Source of the DNA: Clarireedia homoeocarpa
Lineage: Eukaryota; Ascomycota; Leotiomycetes; Helotiales; Rutstroemiaceae
Length of the DNA: 64,000 nucleotides
NCBI GenBank assembly: GCA_001465935.1
Contig: LNKV01000059.1
Span: 62,001 to 126,000 of the forward strand
Reading direction: 5' to 3'
The translations under genes were made by a program, and so were the position numbers. Shown in pieces: positions 21,752-32,144 of this stretch; the first letter of the stretch is position 1; each line of letters begins with the position of its first letter. The notes under the pieces are model-generated. The model did not search any database. It was not told the DNA's origin and was given only the letters and a program-made list of their open reading frames with translations.

Positions 21752-21915
21752 AGTAAGTAAGTAAGCAAGTAGCACTGCACGGTACGGCATGGTACGGTAT
21801 CATCATCATCAGTAGTAAGTAGTAGTTAGTAGTAAGTAGTAAGTAGTAAGTAGTAAGTAGTAAGTAGTAAGTAGTAAGTAGTAAGTAGTAAGTAGTAAGT
21901 AGTAAGTAGTAAGTA
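21752..21915. repeat. AGTAGTA heptanucleotide array
   Basis: About 14 units of the 7-mer GTAGTAA run from 21811 to 21915, preceded by a GTAA run at 21752-21765. Because the unit is 7 bp, the minus strand reads as repeating Tyr-Tyr-Leu-Leu-Leu-Thr-Thr, which is an artefact. Confidence 0.92.
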
Positions 21916-23170
21916 CCATTGGTAAACAACTGATGCTGATGCTAGTCCCGGTGCTGGCTACCACCTACTTACTGTATACGAATCGAATCGAGTTGAAGAG
22001 GAGGGGAGAGGAGTAAGTAGCACGTACGGTACGGTGCTGTACTGTAATGCTGCTATCTACATACATACATACATACACACACACCTACCCATTTCCCATC
22101 CCCATCCCCCATCTCACCGACCAACCGACCAACAAACAAACAAAAGAACAAACAAACCCCCCCACAATCCCACAATCCCAGAAGAACAGACAGACGTCAA
22201 CGAGAGCACATCTCTCTCTCTCTCTCTCTCCAGCAGTTCAATCCAGTTCCGTTCCGTTCAATCAGCGCAGCTCTGAGCCAGCCAGCCTAGGGAGGGATGT
22301 GACTGACTGACTGACTGATCTATGGTATGTATGTATGTATGTATAGCCGACTTGGAAGCAGCCAATTCCCGACTCCTGGTCTGGTCTGGGGGGTGCATAT
22401 CATCATCTAACTAACTATCATCTTCTTATCTATGCTATTCACTTAAACATGTTATCGCTCACGCTCACGCTCACGCTCACCCATATCATAGACTTGAAGT
22501 CTGTGATGTGACTTCACTGCACTTCACTTCACTTCACTGCACTTCACTGCACTGCACCTCCACGAGCAAAAATATATTCATCTTTTATGAAAAAGACCAA
22601 AAGAATGAGCCAAATGAGGTATATTCATCAAAGGTATCTTACATATAAAATCTTTCTCTACACAAGCGCGTCCGTGAATCCGTCCACCTAATGATCCATC
22701 TCAGTCCGCGCGTATCATAGAAGAACAAACCACATCCACGAAAACCCCACCAAAATACTCCCTCTCCCTTTCCTTCCCTTTCTTTCCCCTTCAACCCCTT
22801 CACCCCCTTCACCCCTTCTCCTATATATTACAACAACGTATAGCCCCTTCCTCTCCTCTCCTCCTCCATTTCCACAGGCGTATCCGGCTCCAGGCCAAGA
22901 TGCCCCATGCTAACTAAATAAATAGGTATATGTATATAGAGTCCTCCTCCCAAGTATTTTCCAAAATGCGAGACCGAGAAACGGAACGACTAACTAATGG
23001 GGGTAATAATAAAGGTAACAGTAATTTCGTACAATAAATAAAATACAGAATGACATCCTCTTGTTTCTAGCGGCCACTGAGATGCTTAAAAAGGGGGAGA
23101 ATCGAGCATGTATCTAGAGTAACAATTCAGCTGCGCAGCATAAATTTCATTTCGCTTTTCCTTTCGTTTC
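21916..23170. other. End of the gene-poor interval and ERF2 3' region
   Basis: Microsatellites continue: ACAT at 22057-22084, TC at 22210-22231, TGAC at 22299-22318, GTAT at 22324-22345, CACGCT at 22457-22480 and CACTT/CACTG at 22510-22557. A near-perfect 22-bp palindrome centred on GACTTGAAGTC lies at 22486-22507. The right end should contain the ERF2 3' untranslated region. No gene is seen. Confidence 0.45.
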
Positions 23171-25234
23171 CTAAGCCGTTCTTCCGAGAGAGGTAGGACC
23201 TTGGAATCCTCGCTCTGTGGTAGACACATTATGCATTTCCATAGCTGCACCCCCATCTTGGATTTCTTTGACGAGAGGGGCCGTTCGTTTTCCTCTCCGT
23301 TCCCCGAATCTTTGATCACCTTCTTCATATTTGCGCTTGAAGTTAAGGTAGGTGGGCGGGCGTGGGCGACAGAGGACAGTAATCCAGTTACTGATGAAGC
23401 TACCCTGGGTGAAGGGGCGATGACGATCTTTCTTGATGAATTTATGGGAGTTGAGGTATTCTCTTGTCGTTTCTCCCCGGCCCATGAGGAAGAAATGGTA
23501 GACCATTAATGCACCTGGATATGGGGCTGCGAGAAGACCGTAGATGAACATGGCGAATGGAACTCGCCAGTGACTGATAGATGCGCCGAATGAGATGTGT
23601 TGTTGGTGGCCATATACGATGATCTGGGCGATGCTTGCTCCAACAAGATACATTCCGAGCAAGGTACCAGAAGTTACAAATGTAAAAAAGTAGCGGTAAT
23701 TTCGACGACCCACACAGTTGTTTAACCAAACGCAATGATGATCCTGAGTTTCGATGCAGTTGTCACAGACACGACAGTGATGACCTCTAGGGGGACGCCA
23801 TATATTGCATGTCTTGCAGTATTTGGTGGGTACCTCCATAGCAGCTGTAGCTGACTGAGCCGACTTAATCATGGTCCAATCGTTCTGTGGTGGGGCAAGT
23901 CGAAGTGGATCTTCGTTTTCATCCGGAGGGGGCATTGGGTGCAGGTTTCGAGGTAAGATCTAAAAGTGTTAGTTCCAGGTAGCGGAAAGGTGTTTGCATG
24001 AACTTACACCCGGATCGGAAACAGAAGCATGTATAAAAGAAGACATGCAAATGTAAAATATGTAACCATACAGAATAGGGACTGCTGGCGAGATGTGATG
24101 CCATAACCATGGAGCTGAACACGCAAAAAACAAGATCGATGGAACAAGTACGAACGAGCCCGTAGCAATGTTGATAGGTCTGTGTCGAGTATTCTGCAGT
24201 CTGCCACCCCAGCAAAAGACTGTATTTCCGGTGAAGTATTCGTGGTTTTTACCAAGGCTTGATACCTGCATGGCTTTCTTCTGTGCGTCCGTTGGTGTCA
24301 TTCCTGGCGACGAGGCAACTGATGGCAGTTTTTCCCTGCCCTGGTTGCTTCTGTGAGGGCTAGGACTTGCAGCTGGTCCATCATTCCTAGTCGGCATCAA
24401 AAAATTCGAATGAAAAGACTTTGGAGATTTAGGTGTAGATGATCCATTTTTGTAGGTTTTGTCGATGTTTAGACTTAGGCCTTTCGTATTGGCTGGACCC
24501 CGCTGAAGTGGGCGAACGCTATCGGTGAAGCTCCCAGCTGCATGGCCATGTGTAGGGCTTGTATTTGCCGTAGCTCTATCTACAGTCCCAAGTTCCGTTA
24601 TTTCCGTCCCTCGAGATGGTGGTGCAGGCATATCCGCATCTTCGCGCACGGTTGGTTGTGGGATAGTGATGTTCGAATGGACGCTCTGTCTCACGCTGCC
24701 CCCATCCAAAGACCCATCTTCGCCATATCCTTGTTGAACAACGGTTGGTGTCCGACTTCCTCCCCGTTGCGCTTGTAATCTCTGAGAACTCATGGGGCGA
24801 AAAAATGCTTGCGACGTGAGAGAAGGTACATGAGTTCTGGTCGCAGCACTTAGAGGTTGACCTCCAGTGCTCCCCCGTTGGCTGATTGTACCGGAAGTGT
24901 AGCCCCTTCGCGTCGATGCCATCGCCTGTCCAAATGTCCCCCTCGATGATACAGCTGTGACTCCAGTAACTCCAGTAACACCTGTTCCTGGTCTCGAAGC
25001 GCCATCTGCGGTGTGATAACTCTGGCGATGGCTCTGTCGATAGCTCTGCGAGATTGGGTTGGAAAGAGATCCGGTATTATCTCCATCTTCTGATGCGATA
25101 TCTGTCATGCGCGATGACAATACGCTAACCCCATCACCTATATCGGAGGGCGCAAGATGTGGATTCGGGAATGTGGAATGTCCGGTATTTGTGGCATGTA
25201 GAAAATTGGACGCAGAGGCGTCTTGAGAGGCCAT
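23171..25234 (-). CDS. ERF2: Palmitoyltransferase ERF2 (DHHC protein acyltransferase)
   Basis: Erf2 with its partner Erf4 attaches palmitate to Ras-type GTPases at the ER membrane. Exons are 25234-24008 and 23959-23171, joined in phase 0, giving 671 aa. Residues 1-330 are Ser/Thr-rich and disordered. Membrane segments begin after KNHEYFTGNTVFCWGGRLQN (about 345-410). The zinc-binding cysteine-rich domain runs from KYCKTCNIWRPPRGHHCRVC to the catalytic D481-H-H-C484, followed by VWLNNCVGRRNYRYF. Two more membrane segments follow, and the C-terminal tail is basic. The DPG-ILPRNLHP junction across the intron is a conserved part of fungal Erf2, which supports the splice. The start is the first ATG; a GTG codon seven codons upstream is not a plausible start. 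Confidence 0.92.
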
Positions 25235-26125
25235 TTTAATCGTAGTTTGCTGCACTATTCTCTCTTCCTTCCCACTGCATCACCACCAGTCTTCGTACCA
25301 ACAATCGCGAGGGGTTGAATGTAGAGTTCGTGGACGCGCGCTTCGAGGATTAGTTATTAAATAGATGGGGTCGTGATGAGGAAGAAGGAAAGTATGAGAG
25401 AACGTGTGTCTCAAAATGTGGTGAAAGAAGCAAAATAGGAACAAATGAGTGTGAGAAATGATCTTGAGATTAGAATTGTTTCAACACCTTACATAGCGGA
25501 CCGCGAGACTCCGAGTTGTGGAAGGGAAGAAGATGATTAGCAGGTAGGTACGGTCAATAATGTTGAAGAAATTCTCTTCCCTCTCCAGATCCACGGCTGG
25601 TCGGGTTTATCATTTATCCTAGGTTGTAGGTTGTGCTTCTGCCCTCCGTCATGTTACTTTCAATTCAGGTCCTGCAAAGGGGCCGAGGGGCCCGAGCGTG
25701 CAACGTTCCCAGCACCCAAGCTGCGTCTTCGCAGATGCGGAAATGAGATTGGTGGATATCTTCACGGCTCGAGGTTCAGATTCGGAAGAACAAATCAAAA
25801 GATTCTGTCCACGACACCACGACACGGCACGACAAGATGAGAACAGAAATGAGTACAAACACGGGATATCCGGGACACGGTATGCCTTCGTACCAGGAAA
25901 GTCGAAGGCATTTGTCAAGGTCTGCTCAACTCCTTCTAGACCAACGGTAATCTCGTGGTCGAAAATACACTCACGTGACGCAACATGATGACATAATCCC
26001 AATCAATTCACGCCAGGCGAGCCAGGTCCGTCATTTCCTGCGAACGTTTGAATCCACATCGAACCACCTCTGGAAGCCCGTTATCTCACAACAACAAACG
26101 ACAGTAATTACTCCGAACTCATACA
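25235..26125. promoter_or_regulatory. Divergent promoter region of ERF2 and the small membrane-protein gene
   Basis: About 890 bp lie between two divergent starts and hold both promoters and leaders. Overlapping open frames on both strands are not convincing as genes. No specific factor site is claimed. Confidence 0.5.
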
Positions 26126-26793
26126 ATGTCCGCACAAGCAGCTGGAAGAGTCGCCGCGCAGGCAGCAAAGGGTGCCGCGAAGTCTGCCGATGGCCATATC
26201 TTGAACAAGGGCGCGAAGAGAGACCCGGAACTCTACGTGAGCAAACGACCTACCCCGCTGGATTGATTATCTTCTACGCCAAACAGGAATTGGGAAAACC
26301 TGTGGACGTCTTTCTAATACAGCATCTAGGTCCTCATGGGTGTCATGGCGGGAGCTTTCGGTCTTGCAGGCTGGTACTTCGGTAGGGCTATTCCACAAGC
26401 TAAACTCCCAGAGGAGCTCGCATTGATCTTCTAAAATAGGTAGCAAACCCACATCCGCAACTTCTGAGGCCAAGGTGAGCGTTGCTCCTGGCAGCATGCC
26501 ATGGCAGTCCGAGGGCGACGCTGCTCGACAAGATTTCAAGTACAAGTATCACCCAGCTGGTGACCCAAGAAACCCACCCAAGGATGCCCCAAGTGCGTTG
26601 CACAGCGTTATCGTCCCCAACGTCAACTTACCTAAGGTACGTATCACTATCGAGCTTCCCAGACGTAGAGATGGAGAATAAGCACAAAATTATGAGCTTT
26701 GGGGATATTCGAACAGTGCAACATATGTACTGATGCATAACCTTTTAGGAACTACACGAGAAGTACAACAAATGGGGCAAGGATGGTTACTAG
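26126..26793 (+). CDS. Small conserved fungal protein with one membrane segment
   Basis: Four exons (26126-26236, 26330-26381, 26440-26636, 26749-26793) join in phase to 134 aa. An Ala/Lys-rich N-terminus of about 30 residues (AAGRVAAQAAKGAAKSA) resembles a mitochondrial presequence. Then come RDPELYVLMGVMAGAFGLAG with a single membrane segment (about 36-53), a hydrophilic middle part with YKYHPAGDPRNPPKDAPSAL, and the C-terminus ELHEKYNKWGKDGY. I believe I have met this C-terminus in unnamed proteins of other filamentous ascomycetes, but I cannot name a function. The layout (possible presequence, one short membrane helix, tail) would fit a mitochondrial inner-membrane accessory protein; that is inference. 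Splice sites are canonical and the frame holds throughout. Confidence 0.8.
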
Positions 26794-27704
26794 GAAAGAG
26801 GATTGGGCGCCGGGCGGTGGGGTTACTAGAAGATGAGAGCTACGCACGTTGTACATACCTAGGTAGATGAGAAGACTTATTCACCCATCAATTCTTCATC
26901 TGCTCGGCAATAGTGGCGAACAGCTTTGAGCTCCTTTTGGGAAAAGTATTCATGTCGCTGCTCATGAGCCTCAACGGGTTCTATTATTTTTATCAACTTG
27001 CTGGTCACTCTTTCCAACGGGCTCCAACATTCCGAGGACCACCGTCAACAGACAGATATGCTGTGCTACCAGTAAACATTTGCATCATTTGTTCGCACAG
27101 TAGCCATGGCTCGTTTTTCGTGGATATGACTTGAGAACAACAGCAAAAATTGTAAAAATTGAGTACAACCAGCACATATATTGCGGGGGGCGCAGGTAGG
27201 TCTAAACTCAATGGTACATCGTGGTTTATGTTTTAGATTTTCTGCGAGAACGTTGAAAGATTGTTTTTGGTTTCACTCAAGTATGTTTGTGTAGTTCATG
27301 TAGTCTGATGAGAAATCAGACTCCAATATGCATTTTAAGAAGGGATGGTCGATAAATTGGCTCAGGGAAGACTGAGGCTGAAGGAGTAGCTAGATCGACT
27401 GATTATGATGTTATTAATAGAAAGGGCTGCGTGTTCGCGTCAGCGTATGGCTCAATTCTACTGTAGCTTAAACGATACCTGGCTTCAAAAAAAAAGCTCC
27501 CCTTACGCACTTTCGATAGGCGACTTGTCCTCCAACATCAATGCCGCACATTTAATCGTTCATTACCTCTTCCCTTCTCTACTTTCTCTTGAGCATTGGG
27601 ATTGGTTTGGTGCTTGCTGGTTTTACAGTCAAGGGGAAGCGCGGGCTCTTTGAAGCTCTATAATATTGGTGCCCTCCTCGATTTTCGTCTGATTACCACT
27701 AACC
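26794..27704. other. Intergenic region ahead of the O-mannosyltransferase gene
   Basis: About 910 bp between two genes on the plus strand. They should hold the 3' end of the small gene and the PMT2 promoter. Nothing recognisable is encoded. Confidence 0.5.
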
Positions 27705-30700
27705 ATGGCACGTCCTGCAAAATCCGTGCACGCAGAGTCTAAAGACTCGAAGAAATCCTCGACGAAAAGACCTAACGACTATACTTCTGAGGGAGTTAAG
27801 GATCAAGATGTTTTCCTCCTTCCTGGTTCCGACTATCAGGTCATGATCGTCCTGACGTTATTGGGCGCTATCGTCAGACTCTTCAGGATATACCAGCCCA
27901 GCAGCGTGGTATTCGATGAAGTCCAGTAAGTCGCCACTACTATGGCTAGACAGCCTATAGATCACACACTTACAATTGTTCTTCTAGCTTCGGTGGCTTT
28001 GCTTCGAAATACATAAAGGGCAAATTCTTCATGGATGTGCACCCCCCTCTTGCGAAACTTCTCATTACGCTTGCAGGATTCTTGGCTGGGTTCGATGGAG
28101 ATTTTGACTTCAAGGATATTGGAAAGGATTACCTCGAACCTGGTGTCCCATATGTTGCTATGAGATTGGTGCCAGCTATCTGCGGAATCCTTCTCGTTCC
28201 TACCATGTTTTTGACCTTGAAGGCCGCAGGTTGCAGAACCATTACATCCGCTATGGGAGCTGGTTTGATCGTCTTTGGTAGGCCACTGCGTTTGATATGA
28301 GGATTAAAACCTAACATTTGCCACAGAGAACGGATTACTAACGCAAGCACGATTGATCTTGCTCGACTCTCCACTTATGATTATGACGGCATTCACTGCA
28401 CTCTCATTCACGTCTTTCACGAATCAACACGAACAAGGTCCTACGAAAGCATTCCAGTTGAGCTGGTGGTTTTGGTTGGTTATGACTGGTCTTGGATTGG
28501 GCGCAACTGTTAGTATTAAGTGGGTTGGACTTTTCACCATTGCCTGGGTTGGAAGTCTTACTCTTGTGCAACTTTGGGTTTTACTTGGGGATGCGAAGAC
28601 AGTCACACCTGTAAGTTCCCTTTAATTTGTTGTTTAAAGATATTTGCTGATCATCGTAGCGCATATTCGCCAAGCATTTCATGGCCAGGCTTTTCTGCCT
28701 TATCATTATTCCTTTTACATTCTACTTGGCCATGTTCGGAATCCACTTCTTATGCCTGGTTAACCCTGGAGACGGTGATGGATTCATGAGCTCTGAGTTC
28801 CAAGCTACTCTAAATTCAAAGTCCATGCAAGATGTGCCAGTGGATGTTGCTTTTGGGAGCAGAGTCAGCATTAGACATCACAACACTCAGGGTGGATACT
28901 TACACTCTCACAATCTCATGTATCCAACAGGTAGTAAGCAACAGCAAATTACCTTGTACCCCCATAAGGACGAAAACAATATCTGGCTGGTTGAAAATCA
29001 AACTCAGCCCTTGGATATCAATGGAGAGCCAATCAACGGATCATTAGCCTGGGATGCACTTCCATCGCCGAAATATATCATGGACGGGGATGTTATCAAG
29101 CTGTACCATCTTCCAACACATCGTCGTCTTCACTCTCATGATGTTCGCCCTCCTGTCACTGAAGCTGATTGGCAGAACGAGGTTTCCGCTTATGGATATG
29201 AGGGATTCGAAGGTGATGCGAACGATTTTTTCCGGGTTGAAATCATCAAGAAAATGTCTGATGGAGAAGAAGCCAAGAACCGCCTGCGAACTATTCAGAC
29301 TAAATTCAAGCTGGTTCATATAATGACCGGTTGTGTTTTGTTCTCTCATAAGGTCAAATTACCGGAATGGGCATCTGAGCAGCAGGAAGTGACTTGTGCC
29401 AAGGGAGGAACTCTTCCCAACAGTGTCTGGTACATCGAACAAAATGAACACCCCCAATTAGGAGCTGAATCAGAGAAAGTTAACTATAGGAACCCTGGTT
29501 TCTTTGGCAAATTCTGGGAACTCCAAAAAGTTATGTGGCACACAAACGCTGGTCTTGTCGAGTCTCATGCTTGGGATTCACGACCTGAGTCTTGGCCGAT
29601 CCTCAGACGTGGAATTAACTTCTGGGGTAAAGACAACCGCCAAATCTACCTTATTGGTAACCCTATTATCTGGTGGAGCTCCACAGTTGCAGTGGTGATA
29701 TTTGTGGCCTTCAAAGGTCTCGCCGTCCTTCGTTGGCAACGAGGTTTCAGGGATTATGATAACACAGTCTTCAAGCGCTTCGACTACGAGATCGGAACGT
29801 CGGTCCTTGGATGGGCACTTCATTATTTCCCGTTCTATCTGATGCAACGCCAACTCTTTCTACACCACTATTTCCCGGCACTCTACTTTGCAATCATTGC
29901 GTTGTGTCAGACCTACGACTACATCACCGCTCGCATTCCTGGTATTGGTCTCCGTGAACGCCCTCTGATTGGAAGACTCGGGGCAGTTGTGTTCCTGACA
30001 CTTAGCATTGTTGTATTTGGCCTCTACTCTCCATTGGCCTACGGCAACCCGTGGACACAGTCTGCTTGCAAGAAGGTCAAACTATTCGAAAAATGGGACT
30101 GGGACTGCAACACTTTCCTGACCGATGTAAGTTTATACACTGATTCAAGGCAAGCTTCTAGTCGTCACAATCACGATGCTAACAATTTTAAGTACTCCCA
30201 ATACGCTACTCAATCGGTTAACGCCAATGCCGATGTCCACAAAACAGATTCTCCTTTGATCCCAACCAATGCAGCTGAAGTTCCAGCACAAGCTGCTGGC
30301 GGCCAGCAGCAACCACTGAAGGAGCAGGAAAACATTTCGGACGCACCACCGGAGATGGTATCCCCACCTCCTGTGGTGCAAAGGCAAAGCATCCTTTCTC
30401 GGGAGGAAAAAATCGAGTACAGAGATCAAGATGGCAATCTTCTTGATCCTGAGCAGGTTAAATCTCTTGAAGGAAAAGTTAGCTTCAAAACCAGATATGA
30501 AACCAGAACTCGAATGGTAGATGCGGCAGGGAATGAAATAAATCTTCCAGAAGAGGGAGCGGGTGGTGTTGCCCCTCCGCACCCTGACATTGATGGCCCC
30601 GATCCTCAAACTGCAGGTAAAGCAGAACCCGATGTTCAAGACAAGCCCGTGGAGCAGCAGGAGGTGCACGCGGATGAGAGCAAGGAGCAAAGCATTGAGA

Positions 30701-30759
30701 GTTCGGACACCGGTGCTGCCAAGCCTGCCAGTGAGGGAAATGAGGCTACAGATGCTTAG
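27705..30759 (+). CDS. PMT2: Dolichyl-phosphate-mannose--protein mannosyltransferase, PMT2 family
   Basis: Pmt2-type enzymes transfer mannose from dolichyl phosphate to Ser/Thr of proteins in the ER lumen, normally as a Pmt1-Pmt2 heterodimer. Exons 27705-27925, 27988-28277, 28327-28610, 28660-30126 and 30193-30759 give 942 aa. The first lumenal loop holds the essential acidic pair in VVFDEVHFGGFASKYIKG (D71, E72) and then DVHPPLAKLL. A MIR region runs from about GSRVSIRHHNTQGGYLHSHN onward. C-terminal membrane helices include WALHYFPFYLMQRQLFLHHY, the usual family block. Beyond FLTD the protein continues for about 190 charged, Gln/Pro/Glu-rich residues including EKIEYRDQDGNLLDPEQV; yeast Pmt2 has 759 aa in total. 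Intron 4 (30127-30192) is 66 nt and free of stop codons, so its removal rests on canonical signals (GTAAGT, GCTAAC) and on the better FLTD-YSQY junction. Confidence 0.93.
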
Positions 30760-32144
30760 TTATTTCTTTTGTTAGTGTTTACGAACTGGAAGGGGTATCG
30801 TGGAAAATGTTTGGCTGATGGCCTTTGTAACCATAGTATCGCAACTGAAAACATCTCTTAATCTTAATTTTGTGCTTGGGATCTTATGTGACTCGGGTAT
30901 CTCGGGATTTTAGATTCCGAGAAGAGCGGGCCGTAGTTTAAGAACTGCCAAGCTACAGCCATCTCCTGGGCATTAGGATCTCAATACTCAATACGAAAGT
31001 TGTTTCAACATTTCAACCAGGTACCCTTGGACACAGTTTTAGTGCTTGAAGAGAAAAAGCTTGACATGCAGATCACACGCTACCTACCATTGAGCGCCAG
31101 TAAAGCATAAACGTGGACGTACTTCGGGGAATATGCACAGCCGTCAGTGGACGGAAATTCATGCTACTGTAGTCCAGTCGTCACGGATTTAATTAAGTAT
31201 ACGGATTCAATAAAGTATACTTTGGTCGCTTAAATGCAGCTCCGCCCACGTGTCCACCTCCGACGTTGCGTTCTCCATCGTTGAAAAGATGGGGTCGCAG
31301 ACTTCCGTCCCTTAATTGATACATAGCTGTGCGGTTGAAACAAACACTACACCAGTCGCAACGGCCTGGCATGCCCGTCAAACCCGTCAATCGAGCCAGT
31401 TAGTCAACAAGCCAAAACTCATCAGCCGCGTATCTGCACTACTTCCCAAAACCCACGCACGGTACCTGCCTGTACTGTCGTGCTATTGTACTTCGTATAG
31501 AACGTGTCAATCGCTAGTCTGCTGAACCTTGACCTGCCGAATCGATCTGTGGAGATTCATCGGTAGGTCCATCTGTACTCCTTGCAATATGATAGGTGCA
31601 GCACAAGAACAGCACGAGGGAAGTTCAACGGCTCTCGTGCAAGCTATCGACGAAATCGAGAGAAAGCAAGGAAACGCAATGCAAACGATCGTGACTAGGC
31701 GCCAATGGAGGCAAAGCTCCGTGAAGCGAGGGGATTGTTGACCATTAATGTACTTGTAATGGTTGCGGGGAAGAACTCTTACCATTTCAGGACTCAGACC
31801 CCATGGACAGGTCGCAACCCTCCAAAGCTTAGTTTCTCTCTGCCTTGGTGAGCGCGCGTCCCCCTGGATCGCCGGATGGCCATAGAGGCGTAGGAGTGTG
31901 ACTTGAAGGTGGCGGATGTTTCTATATATGTAGGTTCCTATTCCACTGCAATTAAAAGAATGTCTTTGTGCTCCGACATCATTTCCCCTCTTGGTTGAAA
32001 CGGCTGGTCCCTCCTCTTCTCTACATTCAATGCGCCGTTAAATACGTTGCGCGTCCTCCCTCTCAATCATCTTGCACCGTCACAGCAAATCGCAGCTCAC
32101 TGGAGAACACCTACGCACATTGTATCAAAGAGACCGACATCAAC
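30760..32144. other. Intergenic region ahead of the phospholipase gene
   Basis: About 1.4 kb between two genes on the plus strand. A short direct repeat of about 12 bp (AAGTATAC with flanking GGATT) lies at 31186-31220. Open frames are short and show no signatures. The right end should hold the phospholipase promoter. Confidence 0.5.

Noticed and set aside
25975..26385. 136-codon plus-strand frame overlapping the small membrane-protein gene
   Set aside because: It reads exon 1 of that gene in another frame and runs through its intron. The four-exon model gives a coherent protein instead.
30145..30690. 181-codon minus-strand frame
   Set aside because: It is antisense to the tail exon of the O-mannosyltransferase; the Cys/Leu-rich composition reflects the reverse of Gln/Glu codons.
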